A stretch of 36,460 nt of DNA from NCBI GenBank assembly GCA_030667965.1, contig DAOUUW010000009.1:1-36460 (forward strand), given 5' to 3'. Within the stretch, counting starts at the first letter, position 1. Every line of letters begins with the position of its first letter. The position numbers were made by a program, and so were the translations under genes. Origin of the DNA: Deltaproteobacteria bacterium (GTDB lineage Bacteria; Desulfobacterota; Desulfobulbia; Desulfobulbales; SURF-16). This document shows positions 18,663 to 26,927 of the stretch, piece by piece. Under the pieces are notes generated by a model that saw only the letters and a list, made by a program, of their open reading frames with translations, was not told the origin of the DNA and ran no database searches.

Positions 18663-20153
18663 TCACATCCTCTTTTTCAAATCCTCAATAATGGTTTCCA
18701 TGCGCATGCCGCGCGACCCTTTTACGAGCAGGAAATCACCTTTGCCAAGCTCACCGAGGTGGACAAAATTCATGATGGTTTCCACAATCGCTTCTTTACT
18801 TTCCATCTGTCGCGCCTGTTTCATGGTCATACTTGCATCAAGGGCTCCCTCAACGACTTTACGGGAAAATTCTCCATGGGCAAGCAGATAATCAAAATGT
18901 TTACAGGCAACTGTTTCGCCAAGATGCCTATGGGCCTTAAAGCTGGCCTCGCCCAGTTCCAGCATGTCACCGAGAATGGCTACGCTCTTTTTATTTTTCT
19001 TTATGCCCAGCACCGCATCAAGGGCGGCAAGCATGGAAGCGGGATTCGCGTTATAGCAATCGTTTATGATTTTCAGCCCTTTTATTTCTTCAATCTGCAT
19101 CCGCTTATCATAGGGCGTAAAATCAATGAGCCCCTGGACAATATGTTCCATTTTGACACCGGCAGCATGGGCCATGGCTGCCGCAGCAAGGGAATTTGTC
19201 ACATTATGCTCCCCAATACTGTGAATTTGCAGACGTTTTTTCTCCCGTCCTATGTGCAGCGTGAAAGCAACACCCTCTTCACCCTGGTTGCGAATATGGG
19301 TAGCTCTGACATGGGCCTTTTTCCCTCGACCGAATAAAATTTGCTCCCGGCTGTAGTTTCTCGCCAGTGTCCTCACCCTTTTATCATCAATATTGACACA
19401 GAGCCTGGACCACGACTTTAGTCCTGCAAACAGCTCTCCCTTTGCCCGGGCAACGCCTTCAATTGACTCCAGGCCGGACAGGTGTGCACTCTGCACATTA
19501 ACGATACAGGCTATATCAGGATCAGCTATTTCTGCCATTCTGGCTATTTCACCGGGTCGGTTCATACCCATTTCAAGAACTGCCACATCATGACATGAAT
19601 CAACTTTAAGAAGCGACAGGGGCATCCCGATGAGATTATTAAAATTTCCTTCTGTTTTCAGGACATTATATTCCCTGTTTAAGATTGCGGCACACATCTC
19701 CTTTACCGTCGTCTTGCCTGAACTACCGGTAATGGCGATGACCCGCAGATCATGCATGTGAGCCCTGCGGTAAGCGGCAAGATCTCCCAGTGCCCGCAGG
19801 GGATCCGCCACCAGAATAAACGGCACCGGCATATTAACATCAACCGGCTCCGAGACAATGACTCCGGCGGCTCCTTTTTTCAAAGCATCACGGACAAACT
19901 GCCGGCCGTCAAACCTGTCTCCGGATAAAGCCAGAAAAAGATCGCCCGGTTCCAGGGTTCGGGTATCTGTTGAAATCGAACGAAATTTCGCCTCTGTGCC
20001 ACCCGAGAGAATCCTCCCCCCCGTGGCCAGAAGCACCTGACTCAATGTCCAGACCGGATTCTGCATTGCAGCAAAACCATATCCGAAATCTGACATGATC
20101 CTTCCGGCTGCAGGTCGACTCTGCTCTCTTCTTGCACATTGCATCAGTTCCAT
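18663..20153 (-). CDS. murF: UDP-MurNAc-tripeptide-D-alanyl-D-alanine ligase MurF
   Basis: Adds the D-Ala-D-Ala dipeptide to UDP-MurNAc-tripeptide. The 496-residue protein has the P-loop ITGSSGKTTVKEM near residue 145, EMGMNRPGEIARM, and NDCYNANPASMLAALD near residue 370. The N-terminus is about 30 residues longer than usual. The ATG at 20153 has GGGAG seven bases upstream and lies 18 bases after murE. A second ATG at 20096 also has a GGAAGG, and a third is ten codons further on, so the true start is uncertain. Its D-Ala-D-Ala ligase partner (ddl) is not in the window. Confidence 0.96.
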   Translation of the reverse strand: MELMQCARREQSRPAAGRIMSDFGYGFAAMQNPVWTLSQVLLATGGRILSGGTEAKFRSISTDTRTLEPGDLFLALSGDRFDGRQFVRDALKKGAAGVIVSEPVDVNMPVPFILVADPLRALGDLAAYRRAHMHDLRVIAITGSSGKTTVKEMCAAILNREYNVLKTEGNFNNLIGMPLSLLKVDSCHDVAVLEMGMNRPGEIARMAEIADPDIACIVNVQSAHLSGLESIEGVARAKGELFAGLKSWSRLCVNIDDKRVRTLARNYSREQILFGRGKKAHVRATHIRNQGEEGVAFTLHIGREKKRLQIHSIGEHNVTNSLAAAAMAHAAGVKMEHIVQGLIDFTPYDKRMQIEEIKGLKIINDCYNANPASMLAALDAVLGIKKNKKSVAILGDMLELGEASFKAHRHLGETVACKHFDYLLAHGEFSRKVVEGALDASMTMKQARQMESKEAIVETIMNFVHLGELGKGDFLLVKGSRGMRMETIIEDLKKRM

Positions 20154-20171
20154 GATCTTTCTCCCATGCTT

Positions 20172-21725
20172 CTATAATCTCTCAAGCTGCAGTCTGGCCT
20201 GCTGCCGATCATCAAAAAAATATTTTTCAGTGCCGATAATCTGGTAATTTTCATGACCCTTACCACTGATAAAAACAACATCTCCCGTCTCAGCGCAGGT
20301 TATTGCCAACCCTATAGCCTCATCCCTTTTTTCAACAACGACATATCCGCGTTGACCCGCTTTTGTCTTGAGATCCCCAATCGTCATCAGGGCTAAATCA
20401 CCTTTCTTTACTCCCTGCTCAATATCCTGCAAAATTTTTCGCGGCGATTCGGTTCTTGCGTTATCCGTTGTCAACAAAATCACATCTGCCAGTTGCGCTG
20501 CAACCTCACCCATAAGAGGACGCTTGCCCCTGTCTCGATCACCACCGCAGCCGAACACGACAATAAACCGTAGCGGATTGAGATCCCTCAACGTTTGCAG
20601 CGCTTTCTCCAGGGCATCAGGAGTATGTGCGTAATCAACAAAAACTTTAACGCCGCTGTTTTTATCTCCTGTTACGCGCTCCATACGGCCCGGAACACTA
20701 TCTGCCCGGTTAAGCCCCAGGCAGATGGTATCAAGGTCCCAGCCCAGTGCCACGCCGCAACCGATTGCCCCTAATAAGTTTTTAAGATTAAACTCGCCAA
20801 CCAGTTGGCTCTTAAGACGGCACTGTTCTTCAGGAGTTACTATCTCTGCACATATCCCCTCAAGGCTATAATGAAAATTTCTCGCCTGAATAAGTCCCTT
20901 GCCTATTCCACAGGTCAAAAACGAATAATTGACATCTGCCATCATTCGCACCAGCTTTCCGCTCCAGCGCTCCTCGCTCTCCCCGTCACACATTCCGTCC
21001 AGAACAACGACACCTTTGCCGTTTTTTTTCAAGTGACGGGAAAAGAGTTTTTCCTTTTGCGAAAAATAGCTCTCCATACTGCCGTGAAAATCAAGATGAT
21101 CCCTGCTGAGATTGGTAAAAAGGGCAACATCAAAAAAAATCCCGTTCACCCTGTGCCGGGCAAGGGCATGGGATGAAACCTCCATGGCAACATGGGTTAC
21201 GCCGCTGTCTGCCATGCGGCGCAATGTCCGCTGCAGTTCCACCGACGGAGGAGTGGTCAGCAAAGCAGGGAACTCCTCTCCCTGGTAACGAACACTGACG
21301 GTTCCTATAACTCCCGGACGTCCCCCTGCCTCCGCAATGACCGCTTCAAGCAAATAACTACTGGTGGTTTTACCATTGGTGCCGGTAATGCCGATCATCT
21401 TCATGCTGTTAGCCGGATAATCATAAAAGGCAGCGGCAATAAAACCTAAAGCGGCCATTGTGTCGTCAACATGAATAATCGGCACTTCGTGGTCATCCAC
21501 CTCCCGGCAGACCAGCACTGCTGCACAACCTTTCTTCACTGCCTCACCGATGAAGAGATGTCCATCCACGGTCAGGCCTGCCACCGCCACAAAGAGCGTA
21601 CCAGGCTTCACCTGACGGGAATCATCGGTCACTCCGCATACTGCAACATCAGAGTAAAGAGCATCACAGGATGCCCCACAGGCAGCCAGCAGGTCGCCAA
21701 GCCGTTTGATCCTCTCACTTGCCAT
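20172..21725 (-). CDS. murE: UDP-MurNAc-tripeptide ligase MurE, probably meso-diaminopimelate-adding
   Basis: Adds the third stem-peptide residue. The 517-residue Mur ligase has TDDSRQVKPGTLFVAV for UDP binding, P-loop GITGTNGKTTSSYLLEAV near residue 113, and TTPPSVELQRTL and SSHALARHRV for substrate binding. The amino-acid-specifying motif, normally DNPR in meso-DAP enzymes and DDPN-like in lysine enzymes, reads DNAR here (TTDNARTESP). The Arg that binds DAP is kept, so meso-DAP remains the best call. The start overlaps the ftsI stop by 11 bases (ATGGCAAGTGA). Confidence 0.96.
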   Translation of the reverse strand: MASERIKRLGDLLAACGASCDALYSDVAVCGVTDDSRQVKPGTLFVAVAGLTVDGHLFIGEAVKKGCAAVLVCREVDDHEVPIIHVDDTMAALGFIAAAFYDYPANSMKMIGITGTNGKTTSSYLLEAVIAEAGGRPGVIGTVSVRYQGEEFPALLTTPPSVELQRTLRRMADSGVTHVAMEVSSHALARHRVNGIFFDVALFTNLSRDHLDFHGSMESYFSQKEKLFSRHLKKNGKGVVVLDGMCDGESEERWSGKLVRMMADVNYSFLTCGIGKGLIQARNFHYSLEGICAEIVTPEEQCRLKSQLVGEFNLKNLLGAIGCGVALGWDLDTICLGLNRADSVPGRMERVTGDKNSGVKVFVDYAHTPDALEKALQTLRDLNPLRFIVVFGCGGDRDRGKRPLMGEVAAQLADVILLTTDNARTESPRKILQDIEQGVKKGDLALMTIGDLKTKAGQRGYVVVEKRDEAIGLAITCAETGDVVFISGKGHENYQIIGTEKYFFDDRQQARLQLERL

Positions 21726-23682
21726 GGGCGTGTGCCGCCTCCGCTTTTAAGACTACCACGGTCTGTTCAGTGATTTCCCCGCCTGGAGCGGGATGCTGAC
21801 TTTTAACTCTCCCTGATCCCTCTATCATTATTTTCACATCAAATCCATCCAGCACCTGCAGGGCCTTGCGAAGACTCATTCCCCTCACATCTCTCATCCT
21901 GCCCTCTTCCTGCCGTTCCGTTTGGACGCCCGGCACATTCTGTTGCCGGTACACCTGCCATTTTCTAAAAATATCTTCCCTGGATGCTTTATCAGGTTCG
22001 CTTTTTACCCCGGATTTTTTCCGGTGCATTTTCAGCGCAGCCGTTAAAAACGATGAAGCCTGTTCTTGCATCGGTGAGGGCTGGGCAAGATCAATACGCG
22101 CCTTGTCAAGGACAAGTACCATGACGATTTCAGGTTTTTTCAACGGCACCGCTGCCAGAAGTACGGTGCTGCAATTATCAATGACCGGCATGGACATCTT
22201 CTCCAGCCGGTCCGTTTTCGACTCCTGTATATCCTTTTTATCAGGATAGACAAAATCTTCCGGGGGATAGAGCACTTCACCCACAAGTGCGAAACCGGCA
22301 GGCGGGGCCGCTTCCTCCAGAAAACGAAAAAATCTCTTCTTCCCTTCACTCTCTTCCACCTGTTCCACCTTCTGCCATGGCCCCTCTTCCATTTCGCCTT
22401 GCGCTGAAATGGTGGATTGCAGAAAATGCGGCTTGACCGGATTGGCTCCGTTTACAAGACCGGCAAAACCACAAAGAAGACCAAGCCCGGTTTGGGTGCC
22501 TCCATGTTCTCCAGGGAGATCAACCTGACACAGGTCCCCGGGTCCGGTAAATTCTTCCATATCAAAAAACTCATCGTAAATGGAGAGAAGCAGCCTGTCC
22601 TCCCCGGACAGGGCTTCAGACAGCCAGACAGAAGAAAAACTACCATCAGCAAGCGCGGCCCATTCAGGCTTTTTCTTCTTGATGCGCAGATTCTTCACAA
22701 TACGGGGGTGCAAAACTTTTATATCATCGGGCAGTTCCTCTTCGCCGGCAACCACAGTCCGCCCTTTATTGTATGCTGCCCCTGCCTTAAAAAGCAGAAG
22801 GAGAGAGCCGGGATCAACTTCCGCCGACAAAAGGCGCCCGTGACGTCGATTCCCATCCTTGTCCTGCAGATCCGCCGGATCAGCAAAGGGCAGCTGGACG
22901 TAAGCAAGAATTTCTCCTGTGGCTGCTTCCATTGCAAGAGCGCTTACCATTGGATATTGTGCCGTGACATTGTTATTCCCCTCTATTTTTACCAGGAGAT
23001 CTTTCATCTTTTTTCCCAACAGGCTTTGCATTTGCACATCAAGAGTCAGGACAAGATCCCGACCTGCTACCTTTTCTCCCGCTCCATCTTCAGCTAATCC
23101 GTCACTGAGCATTTCATCATAATAAAACTCAATCCCTGACAAACCATGGCTGCCTTTCACCTCGCCGATTATATGGGATGTACTCTCACCTCCAGCATAA
23201 AAGCGTTTTTCCTGCCGAAAAAAATAAACTCCGGGCAACCCCAGAGCATCCACCTCTTCAGCCTTATCAGGAAAAATGTCCTTTGCCAGCCACTTGAAAC
23301 TTCGCTGGGTCTTCAGCTCCTCAAGCAGGCTTTGCTTTTCCAGGTTCAACACCTCCGCCAGACGGGCAACCGTCTCCTCGATATTGTCAAATTCCAGTGG
23401 TTTGACATAAATTGATATGGTCTCCAGACTGACAGCCAAATCTTCAAAATGACGGTCATAGATATTTCTTCGTCCTGTTTGCTCCTTTTCCTCGGGTAAC
23501 GCCTCCTGCGCAAGGGGCTCTTGCTCTACTACCTGCTGCGGGTCAGGCCGGTTAAGATACAAATAGCCGGCCCCGGAAACAGCAAAAAGCACAATTACAA
23601 AGGCCACTATCTTCCGGATGCTCTTTTTTTTACTTTGATCCTCCTGCCGGTACGCATCCTTTTTGGCCAAATCCCTGATCAT
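21715..23682 (-). CDS. ftsI: FtsI/PBP3-like division protein lacking transpeptidase motifs, with C-terminal PASTA domain
   Basis: Position (after ftsL, before murE), membrane helix (about 22-43), pedestal region with SHGLSGIEFYYDEML, and core segments VSALAMEAATGEILAYV and VDLPGEHGG show homology to class B penicillin-binding proteins. The catalytic motifs are gone. The SxxK serine segment reads DPGSLLLLFKA, so Ser293 has Leu at +3 instead of Lys. The SxN region, where LSEALxxSSN is expected, reads LSEALSGEDR with no Asn. No KTG is present anywhere in the expected C-terminal half, where PEIVMVLVLD marks the final strand. A PASTA domain ends the protein (MRDVRGMSLRKALQVLDGF onward). The frame is open for 655 residues with normal overlaps at both ends, so it is not a decaying pseudogene. 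I infer a structural, non-catalytic FtsI, possibly binding FtsL/FtsQ and muropeptides. Confidence 0.9.
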   Translation of the reverse strand: MIRDLAKKDAYRQEDQSKKKSIRKIVAFVIVLFAVSGAGYLYLNRPDPQQVVEQEPLAQEALPEEKEQTGRRNIYDRHFEDLAVSLETISIYVKPLEFDNIEETVARLAEVLNLEKQSLLEELKTQRSFKWLAKDIFPDKAEEVDALGLPGVYFFRQEKRFYAGGESTSHIIGEVKGSHGLSGIEFYYDEMLSDGLAEDGAGEKVAGRDLVLTLDVQMQSLLGKKMKDLLVKIEGNNNVTAQYPMVSALAMEAATGEILAYVQLPFADPADLQDKDGNRRHGRLLSAEVDPGSLLLLFKAGAAYNKGRTVVAGEEELPDDIKVLHPRIVKNLRIKKKKPEWAALADGSFSSVWLSEALSGEDRLLLSIYDEFFDMEEFTGPGDLCQVDLPGEHGGTQTGLGLLCGFAGLVNGANPVKPHFLQSTISAQGEMEEGPWQKVEQVEESEGKKRFFRFLEEAAPPAGFALVGEVLYPPEDFVYPDKKDIQESKTDRLEKMSMPVIDNCSTVLLAAVPLKKPEIVMVLVLDKARIDLAQPSPMQEQASSFLTAALKMHRKKSGVKSEPDKASREDIFRKWQVYRQQNVPGVQTERQEEGRMRDVRGMSLRKALQVLDGFDVKIMIEGSGRVKSQHPAPGGEITEQTVVVLKAEAAHAHGK

Positions 23683-24053
23683 GGACTGGGGATCCTGACA
23701 GTTATGCCATCTCCTATATATTTTTCAGTGGAGGGATACAGGGCAAGATCTTTGGCCGCCACAGTCTCAATACGATCCCGGACAAGAAGCTTATCTGCTT
23801 CCCCCTGCAGCACAAGGCTTGCCTGACGCAGCTCCTGTTTTCGTCCCTGCTCTTTCGATAGATCATCCAGCCCGCTCCTGATCTTCCAGGAAAACCAGCA
23901 ACTGCCGGCCAAACCAATCAGGGTGGTTAAAATGACAATAATGCCGGACAACTTCCAGAACAAGTCGCTGATCGGCATTTTCCGATCCGGATCATACCTG
24001 TCCTTTTCCCTTTTAAGACCAGCCTTATAGCTGGGTGAGTAATCACTAATCAT
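23679..24053 (-). CDS. ftsL: Cell division protein FtsL
   Basis: Small bitopic divisome protein that forms a complex with FtsB and FtsQ. The 124-residue protein has a basic cytoplasmic N-terminus, one membrane helix (about 34-56, LSGIIVILTTLIGLAGSCWF), then a charged, probably coiled-coil segment (KIRSGLDDLSKEQGRKQEL) and a C-terminal RIETVAAKDLALYPST. The last resembles the FtsL-family ending. Primary sequence is poorly conserved, so the call rests on length, topology and position between rsmH and ftsI. It overlaps both neighbours by four bases (ATGA). Confidence 0.88.
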   Translation of the reverse strand: MISDYSPSYKAGLKREKDRYDPDRKMPISDLFWKLSGIIVILTTLIGLAGSCWFSWKIRSGLDDLSKEQGRKQELRQASLVLQGEADKLLVRDRIETVAAKDLALYPSTEKYIGDGITVRIPSP

Positions 24054-24967
24054 AGATTCTCCCGAACAGATGCAACCCGCAGCCTTGCGCTTCGTGCCCG
24101 TGGATTTTTCTGCATTTCCCCTGCGGAGGCCTTCACCGGCTTGGCGTTTACCGGGTTTAGAACAGGATTATTACGAAAAGTCCGTTTCACCAGACGGTCC
24201 TCCAGAGAATGGAAAGAAATTATGCAGATGCGCCCGCCCGGCCTGACAATGCCGCCTGCCGAGGCGAGAATGGTCTCCAGGTTTTCCAACTCTCTGTTGA
24301 CGGCGATGCGAAGGGCCTGAAAAACCTTGGTTGCCACGTGGATCTTTTTGGGCCAAAAACGGCGGGGCACCGCCTCTTCAATGACCTTGACCAGCTGATC
24401 TGTGGTGAAAAACAGGGCCTGCCTGCGGGCATCTATGACGCGGGATGCTATACGGCGGGCCTGCCTTTCATCTCCATAGTAATAAAAAATATCAGCCAGA
24501 TCTTCTTCCGCGGCCCGGTTCAGCAGGTCGGCCGCTGTCTGTCCTCCCCTGACATCCATACGCATGTCAAGGGGTTCTGACCCCTGGAATGAAAACCCAC
24601 GGCCTGCGGCATCAAGCTGCAGCGAAGAAAGACCGAGATCAAGAAGCAACCCGTCTATAGAGGCAACGCCTTTTTCCTGCAGAACCTCTTCAATCTCGGC
24701 AAAATTTCTTCTGACAAACTCGATACGGCCACTGTATTTCGCCAGGTTCTTCCTGGCCCGGGTCAGAGCCTCCTCGTCCCAGTCAAAACCGATGACCTTC
24801 CCCCCTGGACTGCTTGCCTCAAGAATTGCGCTGCTATGCCCGCCGAGCCCCAGGTTGCCATCCACATAAAGACCGCCATCCTGCGGGGCCAGGAACTCAA
24901 TAACTTCATCCAGCAGAACAGGAAGATGCACCGGCCCGCCAGGGAATTGACAATTTATTATTGGCAA
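24050..24967 (-). CDS. rsmH: 16S rRNA (cytosine-1402-N4)-methyltransferase RsmH (MraW)
   Basis: S-adenosylmethionine-dependent methylase of C1402 in 16S rRNA, classically the second gene of the dcw cluster. Motifs: HLPVLLDEVIEFLAP, the SAM loop YVDGNLGLGGHSSAIL, GLLLDLGLSSLQLD, RGFSFQGSEPLDMRMD, and IISFHSLEDRLVK near the C-terminus. The length is near 300 residues as usual. No ATG is available: the frame starts with TTG at 24967, and GTG at 24931 just before HLPVLL is an equally good or better start. It ends overlapping ftsL. Confidence 0.96.
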   Translation of the reverse strand: MPIINCQFPGGPVHLPVLLDEVIEFLAPQDGGLYVDGNLGLGGHSSAILEASSPGGKVIGFDWDEEALTRARKNLAKYSGRIEFVRRNFAEIEEVLQEKGVASIDGLLLDLGLSSLQLDAAGRGFSFQGSEPLDMRMDVRGGQTAADLLNRAAEEDLADIFYYYGDERQARRIASRVIDARRQALFFTTDQLVKVIEEAVPRRFWPKKIHVATKVFQALRIAVNRELENLETILASAGGIVRPGGRICIISFHSLEDRLVKRTFRNNPVLNPVNAKPVKASAGEMQKNPRARSARLRVASVRENL

Positions 24968-25010
24968 TTACGTTCCAGCCCAACCCAGATATACTGGAAT
25001 TTTTAAAGTA

Positions 25011-25502
25011 CTAAAAAAGACCCTGATTATTAAATGTTGCTTCAAAATCCTTGAAATCCTGATCAGTTATGGTGCTTTCCGTCTCCCACCTCTCCTTATC
25101 CCATAACTCAAAAAAAGTGAGCATACCGTTCATCACGACGTCTTTTTTCAAATCAAGCTGGGAACGAAGCTGGGCAGGAAGGAGAATGCGGCCGTTCTTG
25201 TCTATCTGGCATTCCACCGAACCGCCGACAAGATAGCGGAACATCTTTTGAACCTGGGGAGTTTTCTGTTCTATGTTCAACAGAGTCATCTCCTGTTTTT
25301 CCCACTCTGCCAGGGGATAGATACGCAGACAATTAGGCCAGGGAGGAGTAATAATCAGACGTTCGTCGTATCCGCGCATGAGCACATCACGAAAACGAGC
25401 CGGTAGATTGAGCCTGCCTTTGCCGTCCAGGGCATGTTCGGACCGCCCCCTGAAACGACTTGACTGATTTTTCATGAACGACTCATTCATACCTCTTTCC
25501 AC
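25011..25502 (-). CDS. mraZ: Transcriptional regulator MraZ
   Basis: DNA-binding repressor of the dcw operon, an AbrB-like double-fold protein forming ring oligomers. Two MraZ repeats are visible: FRGRSEHALDGKGRLNLPAR and, about 75 residues later, VECQIDKNGRILLPAQLR, each with the DxKGR/DxNGR motif. The 163-residue length is slightly above the usual 140-150. The start is uncertain: GTG 25502, ATG 25490 or ATG 25475, and only sequence from about residue 14 is conserved. Three TGGG-type boxes and a promoter lie directly upstream, so autoregulation is likely. It heads the 22-kb minus-strand run. Confidence 0.96.
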   Translation of the reverse strand: MERGMNESFMKNQSSRFRGRSEHALDGKGRLNLPARFRDVLMRGYDERLIITPPWPNCLRIYPLAEWEKQEMTLLNIEQKTPQVQKMFRYLVGGSVECQIDKNGRILLPAQLRSQLDLKKDVVMNGMLTFFELWDKERWETESTITDQDFKDFEATFNNQGLF

Positions 25503-25525
25503 CCCTTCACACCCATTTAGCCCAC
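25502..25525 (-). promoter_or_regulatory. mraZ: Candidate MraZ operator: three direct boxes
   Basis: Read on the minus strand: GTGGGCTAAATGGGTG, then TGAAGGGGTG. This gives TGGGC, TGGGT and AGGGG spaced 9-10 bases apart, the arrangement of TGGGN repeats with about one helical turn known for MraZ operators. The array lies between the predicted transcription start and mraZ; the third box reaches the GTG codon. Confidence 0.6.
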
Positions 25526-25545
25526 TTTACACCATATTATATATG

Positions 25546-25575
25546 TTTATACGAGGCAAACAACAGACGTGTCAA
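25546..25575 (-). promoter_or_regulatory. Candidate sigma-70 promoter of the dcw run
   Basis: On the minus strand TTGACA (25575-25570) and TATAAA (25551-25546) are separated by 18 bases. The expected start near 25539 is just upstream of the MraZ boxes. The surrounding 25580-25740 region is very A- and G-rich on the plus strand and holds no gene. Confidence 0.6.
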
Positions 25576-25804
25576 GGAAAAAACTTTGATGTTTTTATAA
25601 GACTTGCAACTGGGGAAAACAGAAAAAAAAGAAATTACAACATATTGGGTACCACAAAGAAAAAACAACACTATATATAGAGAAAAAAGGGGGAAAACAG
25701 AAAAAAGGCAACTAAAAAAATGAAGAAAAAAAAGAGTATTTCACAAGGTGGGTACAAAGTGGGTGAAAAATCGTAACCCCGTGACCAACCAGCGAGAGAA
25801 TCAA

Positions 25805-25829
25805 GAGTCAGAAGTCTGCCTTCTGACTC
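25805..25829. terminator. Perfect 10-bp inverted repeat after the LOG gene
   Basis: GAGTCAGAAG, five-base loop TCTGC, then CTTCTGACTC, lying 15 bases beyond the LOG stop codon on the minus strand. There is no strong T-run, so it is either a weak terminator or part of a dispersed AGTCAGGAATCAGGAGTCAG-like repeat, whose units continue to 25843. Confidence 0.5.
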
Positions 25830-25843
25830 CTGATTCCTGACTT

Positions 25844-26524
25844 TCAAACAATCACACGCTGCCGAATAAATTTGACAATCTCATCCGCGCTGTCAAGAAC
25901 CTGAAAAATATCCAGATCATCCTCACGAATACTTCCTTTTGCCAGCATGGTATCACGGATCCAGCTAACCAGGCCACCCCAATACTCACTGCCCACCAGC
26001 ACAATGGGAAAAGGCTTGATGCGCTTTGTCTGAATAAGAGTGATGGCTTCAAAAAGCTCGTCAAGGGTACCGAAACCGCCAGGCATGGCAATAAAGGCCA
26101 TAGCGTACTTGATCAGCATGACCTTACGAACAAAAAAATACTTGAACGCCAAGGGAAGATTTGCATATTTATTGCCCTCCTGTTCAAAGGGCAAATGAAT
26201 ATTCAAGCCAATTGAAGGCGCCCCCACTTCGGCGGCCCCGCGATTACCCGCTTCCATAATTCCGGGCCCTCCGCCTGTCATAATGGCGTACCCTTCTTCA
26301 GCAAGACGTCTACTGACATCAACGGCCAGCTGGTAAAATGGATCATCCTCTCCAATACGTGCTGAACCGAAAATGGACACCACAGGCCTGTTGACTGCCG
26401 CCAGGGTATCAAACCCGTCAACAAACTCCGACATGATACGGAACAGGCGCCACGAATCGCCGACCTTAAAAGTGTCCAACCAATATTGCTGTTTTTCATC
26501 AACCGGACCGGAATTAAAAACCAT
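25844..26524 (-). CDS. LOG-family nucleotide phosphoribohydrolase (TIGR00730 type)
   Basis: Rossmann-fold enzyme of the lysine-decarboxylase-like/LOG family. Members cleave nucleoside 5'-monophosphates at the N-glycosidic bond, including cytokinin ribotides; the natural substrate in most bacteria is not settled. The signature motifs GGGPGIMEAGNRGA and PGGFGTLDELFEA are intact, as is VSIFGSARIG at the nucleotide-binding loop. I place the start at ATG 26524 (MVFNSGPVDE), preceded by AGAGGA with good spacing, giving 226 residues. The ORF-track start 14 codons earlier lacks support. It stands alone upstream of the mraZ promoter on the same strand. Confidence 0.88.
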   Translation of the reverse strand: MVFNSGPVDEKQQYWLDTFKVGDSWRLFRIMSEFVDGFDTLAAVNRPVVSIFGSARIGEDDPFYQLAVDVSRRLAEEGYAIMTGGGPGIMEAGNRGAAEVGAPSIGLNIHLPFEQEGNKYANLPLAFKYFFVRKVMLIKYAMAFIAMPGGFGTLDELFEAITLIQTKRIKPFPIVLVGSEYWGGLVSWIRDTMLAKGSIREDDLDIFQVLDSADEIVKFIRQRVIV

Positions 26525-26744
26525 GTTTTCCTCTTTTAGATATTGCGTGTTTTTTAGGCCCCCCATTTTTCGTTACAGGAAGCATAAAAAAATTAGTAAA
26601 GGTTTCATTAGGCCACTGCCAAGGTTTTTATTTTTTGAACCTCTTGCCCTTCACTTTCTTTCACTACGTCAATCTTATATTATAGCTGTAAGCGTAAAAA
26701 ATACCCTTCTGATACACCGAAATACTTTGACAAATGCGTTTCCC

Positions 26745-26927
26745 TTATTTTGGTTCAATTTTAGGCAATGATTGTGCCTGAGCCATTTCCATCATTGTTT
26801 CCAGGCGGACAATCCTCTTGTCCATTTCAACAGAGTACGAATCTAAACGCTCAACGCTCCTGTTTAGGCGTTTCACCTCGTCTGCAAGTTTGAGCATGTC
26901 TATCAACAAGTCTTTCCAGCTTCCCAT
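26745..26927 (-). CDS. Small coiled-coil protein, partner of the RHH gene
   Basis: A 60-residue protein I cannot assign to a named family. Most of it is a predicted heptad-rich helix (LADEVKRLNRSVERLDSYSV through KRIVRLETMMEMAQ), so it probably oligomerises or binds a partner helix. It starts MGSWKDLLIDML and ends in a short Pro/Lys tail. Its ATG overlaps the stop of the ribbon-helix-helix gene as TAATG, so the two are translationally coupled. No catalytic residues are apparent. Together the pair resembles the layout of a regulatory or toxin-antitoxin-like module, but nothing shown here proves toxicity. Confidence 0.7.
   Translation of the reverse strand: MGSWKDLLIDMLKLADEVKRLNRSVERLDSYSVEMDKRIVRLETMMEMAQAQSLPKIEPK

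Noticed and set aside
21715-23682. Idea that ftsI is a decaying pseudogene
   Set aside because: The frame is uninterrupted over 655 codons, all junction overlaps are intact, and fold-defining segments and the PASTA domain remain. Selected loss of catalysis fits better.
25747-25764. GTGGGTACAAAGTGGGTG as further MraZ boxes
   Set aside because: Only two copies, 11 bases apart, on the opposite strand and about 175 bases upstream of the predicted promoter. Probably chance in G/A-rich DNA.
26373-26771. 132-residue plus-strand ORF opposite the LOG gene
   Set aside because: Shadow of LOG extended through AT-rich intergenic DNA; no family resemblance.
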